Source: Agrobacterium tumefaciens | GTDB lineage: Bacteria; Pseudomonadota; Alphaproteobacteria; Rhizobiales; Rhizobiaceae | DNA: 64,000 bases | Assembly: GCA_025560025.1 (NCBI GenBank) | Contig: CP048485.1 | Coordinates: 558,001 to 622,000 of the forward strand | Reading direction: 5' to 3' | Shown: piece by piece, positions 26,088-35,110 of the stretch | How positions within the stretch are numbered: the stretch's first letter is position 1 | Layout: the number at the start of each line of letters is the position of its first letter | Translations under genes and position numbers: made by a program | The notes under the pieces: model-generated | Databases searched by the model: none | What the model saw: only the letters and a program-made list of their open reading frames with translations | What the model was told of the DNA's origin: nothing

Positions 26088-26513
26088 TCAGGGAACGGGG
26101 CGCTTCTGCGGCAGGGGAATGATGGTGCCGGTCTTAAGCGTGTCGGCATTCCCAGGGAATTCGACGCTGATTGCGGGCGCTTCGGCCAGTTTTTCGCTCT
26201 CGCTGGCAAGCTCGGCTGCGGGAGCGGTCTTGTCACCGCTGGCAAGCTGCGCGTCGAGCAATTCATAGGCAACCTTGGCGCCTTCCTTTGCGCGTTCGCC
26301 AAGTGCGTGGAAGGTTTCTGCGCCCTTGACGCAGACATCGGGCTTTTCGATGCAGATGGCGCTGACATAACGATAGGCTTCACCGGCTGCCGAAACGGCG
26401 CTGGGAAGATCGAATGCCGAAGGTTCCTTGGCGGGATCGTTGTAGCTGCCGAAATAGGACAGCGCCACCAGCACCAGCGAAAACCAGAATGTTCCTTTGA
26501 TCAGAAACCACAT
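26088..26513 (-). CDS. DUF5330 family small membrane-anchored protein
   Basis: 141 residues. An N-terminal hydrophobic anchor (FLIKGTFWFSLVLVALSYFG) precedes a soluble part with two Cys (AICIEKPDVCVKG) that match the DUF5330 family of alphaproteobacteria, often involving a disulfide-spaced pair. The tail is Pro-rich (IIPLPQKRPVP). Function unknown. It has its own terminator and lies between sufE and divJ. Confidence 0.8.
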   Translation of the reverse strand: MWFLIKGTFWFSLVLVALSYFGSYNDPAKEPSAFDLPSAVSAAGEAYRYVSAICIEKPDVCVKGAETFHALGERAKEGAKVAYELLDAQLASGDKTAPAAELASESEKLAEAPAISVEFPGNADTLKTGTIIPLPQKRPVP

Positions 26514-26997
26514 TGTCAGACTACCCTGCCAGATGATCTTGTTTTGAAGCCCCGCCCGTTTTGGGTCATCGGCCTTTGTCCCGTTTCCCGGGCTTGAGGA
26601 GAAGCTACAGGTGACCGGCGAACAGCCGATTGCAAAAAGCCGCGCAATTTAATTCAAATTGTATCTATTCTCCTCGTATCGGCACGCGGGCCGCCAATTC
26701 ATTCGCATTTTAACAGTCCATGTTAAGCATAATTGCGACAGAGACCGCCTGTTCCGGGGCAAAGCGGCCGCCCGCTTTGCCACAAAGGTTAACACGATGG
26801 CAAAAATGAAGCGAAATCCGTCGCTTACCCGTCATTAACCATGATTGGCAAAGCTTCGAATAAATGCCCCGTAATGGGACTGCGGCGCATTTCGCAGGCC
26901 TTTGGCGTCATTCTTTTTATCCATTCCTTAAGCCGCCGCCTTCTATTGTCGGAGCCGTTAGATCCGCCTCAGGGATTCGGTATTGGTATTGCGTAAT
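26514..26997. promoter_or_regulatory. Intergenic region upstream of divJ and DUF5330
   Basis: About 480 bp between divergent genes, with no ORF I trust. It is rich in TTAA motifs: TTAACACG (26789), TTAACCAT (26835-26842, a CtrA half-site) and TTAACAGTCCATGTTAA near 26710, whose spacer is 9 rather than the 7 of a full CtrA box. Cell-cycle control of divJ by CtrA would fit but is not shown. No palindromic element family is present. Confidence 0.35.
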
Positions 26998-28527
26998 ATG
27001 AGAGAAAAAGCGGTCGCACTGGTCGACCATGCAGCGGGCAGATGGCTCGCGCGCATGGAAGAGGACGCCGAAAGGCGTGCCGGAACCGTTGCGCGCCTGC
27101 GCCGGCTGATTGCCTTCGGTGCTGTCGGCCTTGTTGTTGTGCCCGCCCTCTTCAGCCTTGTCTTCAGCCCCGCCATTGCTCTGCCCATCGGTGCCGCACT
27201 GGTGCTGGCGCTGTTCCTGTCGGCCGCCGCCCTGTCGATCGCCTTTTCCCGCCCCGTGCGTGGCGTGGCGTCCTTTTCCGCTCCTGCCGGTAGCGATGAC
27301 CTCATCGCGGCCTCGCAAGTGCCGGGCCTCGTGCTCACCATCAATGAAAACGGCCTCGTCGAACGTGTTTCCGGGCGCGACCTCGACAGGTTTCCGGCTG
27401 ATCTCCAGGCCTGCAAGGGCCATGTCTTTGCCGAACATGTCTATGTTTCGGACCGTCTGGAACTGATGCAGGCTTTCGACCTTCTGCGGCAGGGCGAGGA
27501 CAGGGCCAGCGCTGAACTCCGGTTCGAAACCGGCGCGAAATCGCGCCAGGCGCAGTTCATGCATGCACGCATCGAGATGACGGCGATCCGCAGCGCGGCC
27601 GGCCGGCTGCGTCGGGTCGTCGCCCAGCTCTCCGATGTCACTGAGATGGAGCTGCTGCGCCGCGATGTCGCCCGCAAGGCGGCCGAGGCGGAATCGGCCA
27701 ATGACGCCAAGTCGCGTTTTCTCGCCGCCGTCAGCCATGAGCTGCGCACGCCGCTCAATGCCGTCCTCGGCTTTTCCGATATTCTCGCCGGCGAATATTT
27801 TGGCAGGCTGGAAAACGACCGCCAGCGGGAATATGTCGGCTTGATCCGCCAGTCCGGCGCGCATCTCCTGTCGGTGGTCAACACCATGCTGGATATGAGC
27901 AAGCTGGAGGCCGGCCGTTACGAATTGCTGATGGAAAGCTTCCCAATTGCCGAGACCATCTCGTCCTGCGAAGCCATGCTCGGCCTGCAGGCGAAGGAAA
28001 AAGGCCTGACTTTGACGAGCCGCATCCAGCGCGGCATCGGTGAAATTTCAGCTGATCAGCGCGCCATCCGCCAGGTTCTCATCAATCTGGCCGGCAATGC
28101 CATAAAATTCACCGATGCGGGTGGTGTGGTATCGATCGATGCGGCGCGTGAAGGCCGGATGCTGAAATTGACGGTCAGCGATACCGGCATCGGCATCGCC
28201 TCCGACAAGATTGACCTTCTGGGCCAGCCTTTCATGCAGGTTCAGAACGAATATACCCGTCGCTATGAGGGCACGGGTCTGGGATTGTCCCTGGTCAAGG
28301 GCCTTGTGGCACTGCATGGCGGCACTTTCGCCATCGCCAGCAAGCCGGGCGAGGGGACAGTCGTAACGATCATGTTGCCTGCCGACGGTTCCGGCATGGC
28401 AGGTGGCGAAAACGCTGAAACCGAAAGCATGGTGGAATTCCCGCCGCGCATCAGGCAATTCGGCGAAATGGCCGCGATTATGAAGAAGGATGGTGACGAT
28501 GGCCCCGCGAAAGCGAAAATCGCCTAA
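26998..28527 (+). CDS. divJ: DivJ-type membrane histidine kinase
   Basis: 509 residues: two membrane helices (about 37-57 and 59-85), a PAS-like region (about 105-215), HisKA with phospho-His H247 in SHELRTPLNAVLGFSDI, and a HATPase with NLAGNAIKFT, DTGIGI and GTGLGLS. The H-box sequence is that of the DivJ/PleC group, which acts on DivK and PleD to set cell polarity and CtrA activity. Alternatives are PdhS-type paralogues. The ATG at 26998 has a weak Shine-Dalgarno; a TTG at 26983 is possible. Overlaps the next gene by 29 bp. Confidence 0.85.
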   Translation: MREKAVALVDHAAGRWLARMEEDAERRAGTVARLRRLIAFGAVGLVVVPALFSLVFSPAIALPIGAALVLALFLSAAALSIAFSRPVRGVASFSAPAGSDDLIAASQVPGLVLTINENGLVERVSGRDLDRFPADLQACKGHVFAEHVYVSDRLELMQAFDLLRQGEDRASAELRFETGAKSRQAQFMHARIEMTAIRSAAGRLRRVVAQLSDVTEMELLRRDVARKAAEAESANDAKSRFLAAVSHELRTPLNAVLGFSDILAGEYFGRLENDRQREYVGLIRQSGAHLLSVVNTMLDMSKLEAGRYELLMESFPIAETISSCEAMLGLQAKEKGLTLTSRIQRGIGEISADQRAIRQVLINLAGNAIKFTDAGGVVSIDAAREGRMLKLTVSDTGIGIASDKIDLLGQPFMQVQNEYTRRYEGTGLGLSLVKGLVALHGGTFAIASKPGEGTVVTIMLPADGSGMAGGENAETESMVEFPPRIRQFGEMAAIMKKDGDDGPAKAKIA

Positions 28528-29413
28528 GAAAACAACGGCCCAGATCGGAGCCGGGCTTGTTTCCTTGGTGGTTTCGGCCATCGGGCGCGAAGTCCTGCGA
28601 CATCCGAAGCTGGTGGGCGGCTCGGGCGCCTTCGCCGTTGTCTTTGGTTTTGTCGCCGCCAATGCGCTCTGGTATCAGCCGGGCGTGCATCCGTCGCCTT
28701 TCCTGCGCACGCGGGATGCGGAAAACCCGAACGGCATTGCCGGTTATCGCCCGGCAGAGCCGCTCGGCACCCACGGCAACGTCACCACCTTTCGCATAGA
28801 GCGGCCGGCCGAGACGGAAGCGACGCAGCAACCGGCCGCCGAGACTGCGGCGCTGCCGCCAGCCGAAAGCCAGAAGCCGCAGCAGATCGTTGCCGATATT
28901 CAGGGCGAACTGAAAAAACGCGGACTTTACGAAGGCGATGCGGATGGCCGCATGGGGCCGAAGACCGCCGCCGCCATCATGTTCTTCGAAGAAACGCTCG
29001 GTATGGAGCAGACCGGCGAGCCGACGACGCGGGTACTCGCAGCCCTCAGGATCGATGGCGCCACGGTTGCCGCAATTCCAAAGGACCGGCCGTCCGACAC
29101 CAACACTGGCGGCGGAGTGGAAATCGACCCGGTCGCCGCCGCCATCCGCAAGGCGGAAAAGCCGCAGGTAAAGGCCGAACCAGCCTCCCTCAACAGCGCG
29201 GCTGCCGGCGCCAAACCCGTAAACAGCGCGCTGATCGCCAAGATCCAGCAGGGGCTGATCAATATCGCCTATGCCGACGTGAAGGTGGACGGCGTGGCCG
29301 GCCAGCAGACCCGCAACGCCATTCGCGCCTTTGAAAAACACTATCGCCTGCCGGAAACCGGCGAGCCGAGCGAGGCCGTGTTGAAGAAGCTGAAGTCGAT
29401 CGGGGCGATTTAG
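28499..29413 (+). CDS. Membrane-anchored protein with two peptidoglycan-binding domains
   Basis: 304 residues. A basic N-terminus (MAPRKRKSPKKT) and one membrane helix (GGSGAFAVVFGFVAANALWY) precede a Pro/Ala/Glu-rich linker and two PG_binding_1 domains: DIQGELKKRGLYEGDADGRMGPKTAAAIMFFE and KIQQGLINIAYADVKVDGVAGQQTRNAIRAFE. No catalytic domain is attached. Overlap with divJ implies joint expression, so it may link envelope state and cell cycle; that is inference. An ATG at 28490 is an alternative start. Confidence 0.85.
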   Translation: MAPRKRKSPKKTTAQIGAGLVSLVVSAIGREVLRHPKLVGGSGAFAVVFGFVAANALWYQPGVHPSPFLRTRDAENPNGIAGYRPAEPLGTHGNVTTFRIERPAETEATQQPAAETAALPPAESQKPQQIVADIQGELKKRGLYEGDADGRMGPKTAAAIMFFEETLGMEQTGEPTTRVLAALRIDGATVAAIPKDRPSDTNTGGGVEIDPVAAAIRKAEKPQVKAEPASLNSAAAGAKPVNSALIAKIQQGLINIAYADVKVDGVAGQQTRNAIRAFEKHYRLPETGEPSEAVLKKLKSIGAI

Positions 29414-29466
29414 AGGGTTAGGATCGACGTTGCGGCAGGGTCGACGCATGCCGTGTTTTGTGGCAC

Positions 29467-29597
29467 ATCCACTTCCGTCATTCCGGCCTTGAGCCGGAAT
29501 CCAGCCAGCCCAAGTCCTTGGGCTGAAAGGAGTCTTTCCGTCGCGCAGACGCGCGTCGGCTGGATTCCGGCTCAAGGCCGGAATGACGGAAGTGGAT
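29467..29597. repeat. Palindromic intergenic element, family A, copy 2
   Basis: Outer arms ATCCACTTCCGTCATTCCGG and CCGGAATGACGGAAGTGGAT are perfect complements. Compared with copy 1 the core (CAGCCCAAGTCCTTGGGCTG ... GCGCAGACGCGCG) is inverted in orientation. The pairing includes flanking bases outside the usual element, so the whole unit is a very stable hairpin. Confidence 0.9.
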
Positions 29598-29643
29598 GCC
29601 TGTATCGCCTCAATAAAGCCGTTGCCTATCTGAAAGCACATCC

Positions 29644-29991
29644 ATGCGCCTCAAATCCGAAATCTTCGTCTCAGCCCTCATCCGCCGCGTTTTTGCCGCC
29701 GGCGGATTTGCCGCTGTCGAAAAAAAAGGGGCGGAGGATGCAGGTGCGATCTTTATCCGCCAGCGCTTTCGCGATGGCCGTGAAAACCTCTATGGACCGG
29801 CCCCGCAAAGTTTCGCCGATGACGAGGAAATTCGCACTGAGCGCCGTTTCGAAACACGGCTAGCGGATGTTGAGGGGGAGGAGGCCGCCGCCCTTCTGGA
29901 GAAGGAGCGCCGGTTCGACAGCGATCTGTGGATCGTCGAAATCGAAACCGATGAAATCGGCGCTCTCCTGACGCTGGTCGATCAGGTCTAG
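29644..29991 (+). CDS. DUF1491 family protein
   Basis: 115 residues, beginning MRLKSEIFVSALIRRVFAAGGFAAVEKKGAEDAGAIFI and ending DSDLWIVEIE, the DUF1491 pattern found in alphaproteobacteria. Cytoplasmic, charged, no known activity. Convergent with the DUF2336 gene, with 6 bp between the stops. Confidence 0.88.
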   Translation: MRLKSEIFVSALIRRVFAAGGFAAVEKKGAEDAGAIFIRQRFRDGRENLYGPAPQSFADDEEIRTERRFETRLADVEGEEAAALLEKERRFDSDLWIVEIETDEIGALLTLVDQV

Positions 29992-29997
29992 GCCAGC

Positions 29998-30933
29998 TTA
30001 ACCCAGCGTTCCGGTTCTTTGAGTAGCCGGTGCGCTGCGGCCCGGCCGTTCGCGGCCATGGGTATAGCTGTCGGCCCTGCGCCAGCTTTCCACCCGCTCT
30101 TCGCATTCCACGGTATCGAGACGGTCGAGCAGGGCTTCGGCGCGGCTCATGTCGCCTTCGGTGGCGGCAAGATGCGGGTAGAAACATTGCAGGATGAAGG
30201 CGGCTTCGGAAAACTCCATGCCGAGCCCGATCAGCGTGGTGGCAAGCTGCGCGCCTGATATATCGAGCATGATGCGCTCCGACAGCCAGAGGCTGGACGA
30301 TAGCGAATCCGCCAGCGCCACCGCAAATTGCCGGGCATTGCGCTCACGGGCAAACCGCACCAGCAGGGCCTCCTGCACGTCGCTCAGGCGGCGCAGACCA
30401 AGAACGTCGTTTTCCGGACGGTTGAGATGATGCGCCATCTGTTTGATGCGCTGGCGCATTTCCTCTTCGAGTGCGGATGCGGCCGCAATGCCTGCCGCTT
30501 CTTCCGCCACCTTCGTTTCTTCGGCGGCGACCGTCACCTGCGGGGCGGCGGCATTCGCTTCCTCGTCCGGCCGCTTCAGATCTTCGGCATGGCGAAGACC
30601 CACGAGCGCATCGATGACGGTGGGGGAGAGGTCGTCCCGGCGCACGATGGCGCGCGCATGGGCAGCGCCCTGGGTGCGGGCAATGGTTATCAGCGTTTCG
30701 TCATCAAGGCACTTCGAGGCAATGAGGAACGGGGCGGCGAGGGAAATCGGCTGGCAGGCGATGAAGAAGGCAACGGCTGAAGGCACGCTCGGATGCTGGG
30801 AAAGCGCGGCAATCGCCTCCCGCTTGGCCTCTTCGGTGGACGCGTTGAAAAGCGGCATGAAGAGTTCGGCGAACTGCCGAAGGTCCGTTTTTGACGGATG
30901 GGACACATTCTCGAAATTCGTCACGGTGGCCAT
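29998..30933 (-). CDS. DUF2336 family protein
   Basis: 311 residues, mainly helical. It matches DUF2336 (FAELFMPLFNASTEEAKREAIAALSQHPSVPSAVAFFIAC), a family of alphaproteobacterial proteins of unknown role, some encoded near flagellar or cell-cycle genes. HEAT-like repeats (SPTVIDALVGL) suggest a protein-binding scaffold. Ends in a basic, disordered tail. The ATG at 30933 is chosen; a purine-rich stretch (AGGAAGAAAG) stands somewhat far upstream. Confidence 0.85.
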   Translation of the reverse strand: MATVTNFENVSHPSKTDLRQFAELFMPLFNASTEEAKREAIAALSQHPSVPSAVAFFIACQPISLAAPFLIASKCLDDETLITIARTQGAAHARAIVRRDDLSPTVIDALVGLRHAEDLKRPDEEANAAAPQVTVAAEETKVAEEAAGIAAASALEEEMRQRIKQMAHHLNRPENDVLGLRRLSDVQEALLVRFARERNARQFAVALADSLSSSLWLSERIMLDISGAQLATTLIGLGMEFSEAAFILQCFYPHLAATEGDMSRAEALLDRLDTVECEERVESWRRADSYTHGRERPGRSAPATQRTGTLG

Positions 30934-31139
30934 CAGCACCACATCTTTCTTCCTCACGGCTCTTGGCCTCTCAAGTTCTCGAAACCGGTCGGTCAACGCA
31001 CTACCCAACAAACGCAAACACAATATCGGCTCAAATTAGAGCAAATCCGTTGACGCCCTGTTAACTATGGGCGGTGGAAAGGGATATTCTGCCTCTATCA
31101 ACAAGGAAATTTTAAAACCTTCATCGCGGAGAAAAACGC

Positions 31140-31214
31140 ATGGAACCTTGTCGCATCGCCTTTGTTTTCAACGGATGCAGGGTTCTGGCGGATAAGTTGC
31201 CGCCAGGAGATTAA
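31140..31214 (+). CDS. Possible 24-residue micro-ORF
   Basis: ATG preceded by GCGGAGAAAAACGC; the product would be 24 residues with two Cys (MEPCRIAF ... NGCRV). It ends at a TAA that overlaps the TTAA motifs of the CtrA-like box. It could be a leader peptide or chance; codon use cannot decide at this length. Confidence 0.2.
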   Translation: MEPCRIAFVFNGCRVLADKLPPGD

Positions 31215-31216
31215 GG

Positions 31217-31231
31217 TTAACGGATCATTAA
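31217..31231. promoter_or_regulatory. Candidate CtrA-binding site
   Basis: TTAA-CGGATCA-TTAA followed by C matches the CtrA consensus TTAA-N7-TTAAC exactly. It lies in a 550-bp gene-poor stretch between the DUF2336 gene (divergent) and the 62-residue protein gene at 31488. The rest of that stretch contains only the micro-ORF above and a weak TTATTC/GAATAA inverted repeat near 31275-31293. Confidence 0.5.
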
Positions 31232-31487
31232 CCTCTGTCTGTTTGTAATTTCATGGGCAGTATTAGGAATTCATGTTATTCTGAAGTCCGGAATAAGAGC
31301 CAAAATGGCATCGAGATGCCTGAATGTCCGCATAGTCCTTCGGTAAGACGCTTTCGGTTTTAAGGGACATGCGAAAACCAGTCTGTGGGCTGGGTTATGC
31401 GCAATGTGATGGTGATGAAATTCCCGACGCAAGACGAGGCTTGCGCGGTTCCCATGGGCAACATTGACTCCCGAAGAGGAGAAAAGC

Positions 31488-31676
31488 ATGGCAGACATTA
31501 TTCCAATCGGCGACGCACGACGAAGCCTGCGCCCGGCGGCCATGGCTGGCAAGGTCATCGGCCCTGCAAAGGTCGTGCTGTTTACCGGCGTGCGTTATGA
31601 AAAACGCGATGCCGAGCCGTCCGACAAGGTTGCGCGCAAGCGCAAGCCCGCACCGGAAACTGCTGCAAAGTCCTGA
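31488..31676 (+). CDS. Small basic hypothetical protein, 62 aa
   Basis: AGAGGAGAAAAGC precedes the ATG, a strong ribosome site. The product (MADIIPIGDARRSLRP...) is basic, with a Lys/Arg-rich tail (DKVARKRKPAPETAAKS). No family recognised; the N-terminus resembles short rhizobial conserved hypotheticals. The gene stands alone downstream of a CtrA-like box and convergent with the next gene. Confidence 0.65.
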   Translation: MADIIPIGDARRSLRPAAMAGKVIGPAKVVLFTGVRYEKRDAEPSDKVARKRKPAPETAAKS

Positions 31677-31696
31677 TTACGCGTGATAAACCGGCG

Positions 31697-32251
31697 TTAT
31701 TTCCACGGCGTCGGCTGGCATTTAGCCTCGTTCAAGAACCGTTCCGCTTCTTCCCCGAAACTTGGCTGCGGCACCATGGTCCGCAATACCACATATCCTT
31801 CCGACTGATCCGATTCCGCCAGAATGGCCTGTGACAGCGATGGCGGCTGCGCCTTGCGGATCGCCGCTATCTGCACCGCATCCGCCACCAGAATATCCAT
31901 CACCCCGCCGGCGGACGTGCGGTCGTTCATGCTGAACACCTCGTTCGACGCCTTGTCGTAAACCGCGACCGACCAGAAGGGCACGGCGCCGAGTGCGGTA
32001 AGCCTGATCGGCTTTTCCTCGATATTGAAGGTGCAGACCGCGACCCGCATGAAGGGATCGCCGCTTCCCAGCGTCTTTTTCTCCGTCGTTTCTTCGAGCA
32101 GATGAAACAGATGCGGCTTTCCTTCCGCCACCGCACGCGTATAGGCGTCGCGATTGCTGAAATGCGGTATCGCCAGAAGAATGATGACATGCAGCACGGC
32201 GGCGGCAACAAGGCCGGTAAGGATGGCAAGCAGGATCCTAAGCATTGCCAC
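31697..32251 (-). CDS. DUF1254-like exported or membrane-anchored protein
   Basis: 184 residues. An N-terminal membrane helix (LRILLAILTGLVAAAVLHVIILLAI) is followed by a soluble domain with FWSVAVYDKASNEVFSMNDR, similar to the DUF1254 part of the DUF1254/DUF1214 pairs (COG5402-like). Such proteins are often encoded side by side with a DUF1214 protein, as here. Function unknown. Its start overlaps the end of the DUF1214 gene by 14 bp, so the two are coupled. Confidence 0.75.
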   Translation of the reverse strand: MAMLRILLAILTGLVAAAVLHVIILLAIPHFSNRDAYTRAVAEGKPHLFHLLEETTEKKTLGSGDPFMRVAVCTFNIEEKPIRLTALGAVPFWSVAVYDKASNEVFSMNDRTSAGGVMDILVADAVQIAAIRKAQPPSLSQAILAESDQSEGYVVLRTMVPQPSFGEEAERFLNEAKCQPTPWK

Positions 32252-32825
32252 ACCCCAGCTTGCGGATTTGCGGCATGGCGATGTCGATCAGGCCGGAACT
32301 GCCGGCGACCGGCGTGTCCAGCAGCGTCATCACCAGCTTGAAGGTCTGGCCCTGCGGCACCGCCAGCCAGTTGTAAGTCTGGGCGTCGGGCGCAATGGCG
32401 ATGTCGATGCCGCCGTCCGCAATGCGCAGAAGCGTGCGGGAATTGAGCGCGAAAGGCCGTCCGGCGTCTTCCGCCAGCACATTGCCCTGCTGGTCGGCGG
32501 TATAAAGCGTCCAGAACCGCGAAGGCGGCACGGCCCCAGCCAGCCGGTAACGGCATTCGCCGCTCAGGCGTTGGCCGTCGCTGTCCACGGAGGCGGTAAA
32601 AGCCAGACCCTCGGCCGTTCCGTAAAGCAGCTTGCCGGCGTCGGCGCGGTGCGACTTGGCGTAGGGATCGGCCTCGATCGTCTGTGCTTCCGGAAAGGCA
32701 TCCCATGAGCCGATGCGGATCGAGCCGAAGCCGGATGTCGCCTCAAGCGCTGCCAGCGTTGCGGCTATGCCGCCGCCAAAGGCGATCAATAGAGCGATGC
32801 CGACAAGGAATGGAACTCGAAACAC
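32238..32825 (-). CDS. DUF1214 domain membrane-anchored protein
   Basis: 195 residues from a GTG at 32825, preceded by GGGAAAACAGC and starting directly into a membrane helix (FRVPFLVGIALLIAFGGGIAATLAAL). The periplasmic part SFWTLYT-like (SRFWTLYTADQQGNVL) and YNWLAVPQGQTFKLVMTLLDTP match DUF1214. The open frame continues upstream, but that part overlaps the divergent peptidase gene and is not coding. Forms a two-gene unit with the DUF1254-like gene. Confidence 0.78.
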   Translation of the reverse strand: MFRVPFLVGIALLIAFGGGIAATLAALEATSGFGSIRIGSWDAFPEAQTIEADPYAKSHRADAGKLLYGTAEGLAFTASVDSDGQRLSGECRYRLAGAVPPSRFWTLYTADQQGNVLAEDAGRPFALNSRTLLRIADGGIDIAIAPDAQTYNWLAVPQGQTFKLVMTLLDTPVAGSSGLIDIAMPQIRKLGCGNA

Positions 32826-32934
32826 GCTGTTTTCCCGTTTTTGTACAGGTCGAGGACTATCACTGATTCCCTGTTTGGAAAATGGTGCGCCTTGTTTAGT
32901 CTCTGTGGAAATGACCAGAAGAGGGAATTCCACC

Positions 32935-34323
32935 ATGTCGCGACAATCCGCCATCGACCGCGCTATCGGCTTTTTTGATGATGGCACGTTCGAGCAGGAC
33001 CTGTCGCGACGGGTTTCGTTGCGCACCGAAAGCCAGAATGAGGAGCGGAGTTCCGAACTCATCCTGTATCTCGAGCGGGAAATGATGCCCGCTTTCACTG
33101 CCATGGGTTTTTCCTGCACCATCCTGCGCGATCCGGCGGCGGATTTGCCGTTTCTGATCGCCGAACGGTTCGAGGACGACAATCTGCCGACCGTGCTGGG
33201 TTACGGCCACGGCGATGTGGTTCGCGGTCTGGAGGACGGCTGGGCGGAGGGCCTTTCGCCCTTTGTGATGTCAGAGCGCAATGGCAGGTGGTACGGGCGC
33301 GGCACCGCCGACAATAAGGGGCAGCATTCGGTCAACATGGCCGCGCTGAAGGCGGCGCTCGAGACGCGGGGAAGACTTGGTTTCAATGCCAAATACCTCA
33401 TCGAGATGGGTGAGGAGAGGGGCTCCCCAGGTTTGCGGGAGATTTGCCGAAACCATGGCGAGCGGCTGAAAGCCGATCTCCTGATCGCTTCGGACGGCCC
33501 CCGCCTGAATGCGGAACGGCCGACCGTGTTTCTTGGCGCACGCGGCGGCATTACCTTCGATCTTGTGATCGAGGCGCGCGAGGGCGGCCACCATTCAGGC
33601 AATTGGGGCGGGGCGCTGTCCAATCCCGGCGTGCAGATGGCGCATGCCATAGCGAGCCTTGTCGGCCCCTCGGGGCAAATCCGCGTGCCGGAACTGGTGC
33701 CGGAGGAACTGCCGCAGGCGGTGCGCGATGCGCTTGCCGATTGCGAGATCGATGGCGGGCCGGATGGCCCAACCATCGATCCGGACTGGGGCGAGCCCGG
33801 CCTTTCGACGGCCGAGCGGGTTTTCGGCTGGTGCGCGCTGGAGGTGCTGGCCTTCGAGACCGGCACGCCGCGCGCGCCAGTCAACGCCATTCCGCCACGG
33901 GCATGGGCGCGGCTGCAACTGCGCTTTGTCGTCGGCATCGATCCGGAAGCGGTGCTGCCAGCCGTGCGGCGTCACCTCGACCAGCAGGGTTTCGGCATGG
34001 TGCGGATTGCGCCTGCGGGCGATGAGATTTTCCGTGCCACCCGGCTTGATCCGCAGGATCCATGGGTTGGTTTCACCCTGCGTTCCCTTGCCAGCACCAC
34101 GGGCAGGAAACCGGCGCTTCTTCCCAATCTCGGTGGCTCGCTGCCCAACGATATTTTCGCCGATATATTAAAACTGCGCACCATCTGGGTGCCGCATTCC
34201 TATCCCGGCTGCTCGCAGCACGCGCCGAACGAACATCTGCCGAAAGAAATTGCCCGCGAGGCCCTTGCCATCATGGCCGGACTTTATTGGGATATTGGCG
34301 AAGGGAACACGCCGCCGCTCTAA
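32935..34323 (+). CDS. M20 family metallopeptidase
   Basis: 462 residues; GAGGGAA precedes the ATG. Di-zinc ligands are placed as in the ArgE/DapE/CPG2 group: His in GYGHGDVV, Asp in GRGTADNKGQH, Glu-Glu in EMGEERGS, Asp in ASDGPR and the final His in YPGCSQHAPNE. A dimerisation domain is inserted in the middle (about 185-320). Likely a cytoplasmic dipeptidase or acyl-amino-acid hydrolase; substrate unknown. Confidence 0.9.
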   Translation: MSRQSAIDRAIGFFDDGTFEQDLSRRVSLRTESQNEERSSELILYLEREMMPAFTAMGFSCTILRDPAADLPFLIAERFEDDNLPTVLGYGHGDVVRGLEDGWAEGLSPFVMSERNGRWYGRGTADNKGQHSVNMAALKAALETRGRLGFNAKYLIEMGEERGSPGLREICRNHGERLKADLLIASDGPRLNAERPTVFLGARGGITFDLVIEAREGGHHSGNWGGALSNPGVQMAHAIASLVGPSGQIRVPELVPEELPQAVRDALADCEIDGGPDGPTIDPDWGEPGLSTAERVFGWCALEVLAFETGTPRAPVNAIPPRAWARLQLRFVVGIDPEAVLPAVRRHLDQQGFGMVRIAPAGDEIFRATRLDPQDPWVGFTLRSLASTTGRKPALLPNLGGSLPNDIFADILKLRTIWVPHSYPGCSQHAPNEHLPKEIAREALAIMAGLYWDIGEGNTPPL

Positions 34324-34928
34324 GCACCCATCACCAGCTTGAAGGCGATGGCCCACATGGTGACGGCGATGACGCCTTCGAGAATGCGCCATGCGGCAGG
34401 CTTTTCGAAGATCGGCCGCAGCCAGCGCGCGCCGTAGCCCAGTGAAAAGAAGAACAGCAACGAGCCGGTCGCCGCACCCGCGGCGAAGGTCTTTTCAAAG
34501 CCGGGAAACTGAGTCGAGATCGTGCCAAGCAGCACCACGGTATCGAGATAGACATGCGGATTGAGAAAGGTCAGCGCCAGGCAGATGGCCAGCGTCTGCC
34601 AGAGGCTGACCTCCCGCCTTTCCGCGACGGAAAGCGCCTCGGACGAGCGCAGGGCCGAATGCAGGCTTTTGGCGCCATACCAGACAAGGAAAGCAGCGCC
34701 CGCATAACGCATGACGGGATCGAGCGCCGGCATGACCGCACTTATCCGCTGAAAGCCGAAAACACCGACGGTAATCAGCAGCGCATCGGAAATGGCGCAG
34801 GTGGCGCAGACGGCAAAGACATGCGAGCGCGCCAGTCCCTGTTTCAGAACGAAAGCGTTCTGCGCGCCGATCGCTACGATGAGGCTGAGACCCATCGTCA
34901 GGCCGGTGAAGAATATTTGGATGTCCAT
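34320..34928 (-). CDS. argO: ArgO/LysE-type basic amino-acid exporter
   Basis: 202 residues, six membrane segments, with the LysE-family start FFTGLTMGLSLIVAIGAQNAFVLKQGL and the TFLNPHVYLDTVVLLG motif. This is the subgroup that exports arginine and lysine (E. coli ArgO, Corynebacterium LysE). It is divergent from an ArgP/LysG-type LysR regulator, the usual arrangement. Its stop overlaps the M20 gene's stop. Confidence 0.9.
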   Translation of the reverse strand: MDIQIFFTGLTMGLSLIVAIGAQNAFVLKQGLARSHVFAVCATCAISDALLITVGVFGFQRISAVMPALDPVMRYAGAAFLVWYGAKSLHSALRSSEALSVAERREVSLWQTLAICLALTFLNPHVYLDTVVLLGTISTQFPGFEKTFAAGAATGSLLFFFSLGYGARWLRPIFEKPAAWRILEGVIAVTMWAIAFKLVMGA

Positions 34929-35110
34929 GCCAGTCGTGGCCCCTGCCTCTGTCCATTGCGGAGTGGCCGAAGGTGTTGCTTCCGGACCGAGTGCTTGGAT
35001 ATTTTCATTGGATGGTTTAATCCAGTTAAATAATCTCAATCCGGATAAGCAGAGCTAATGTTGGTTGAATCATGTGGAAGGCTGATTTCATGCGCCGTCG
35101 CTCCCGTCCT

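Noticed and set aside
26705..26725. Full CtrA box near TTAACAGTCCATGTTAA
   Set aside because: The spacer is 9 bp, not 7, so it does not meet the consensus.
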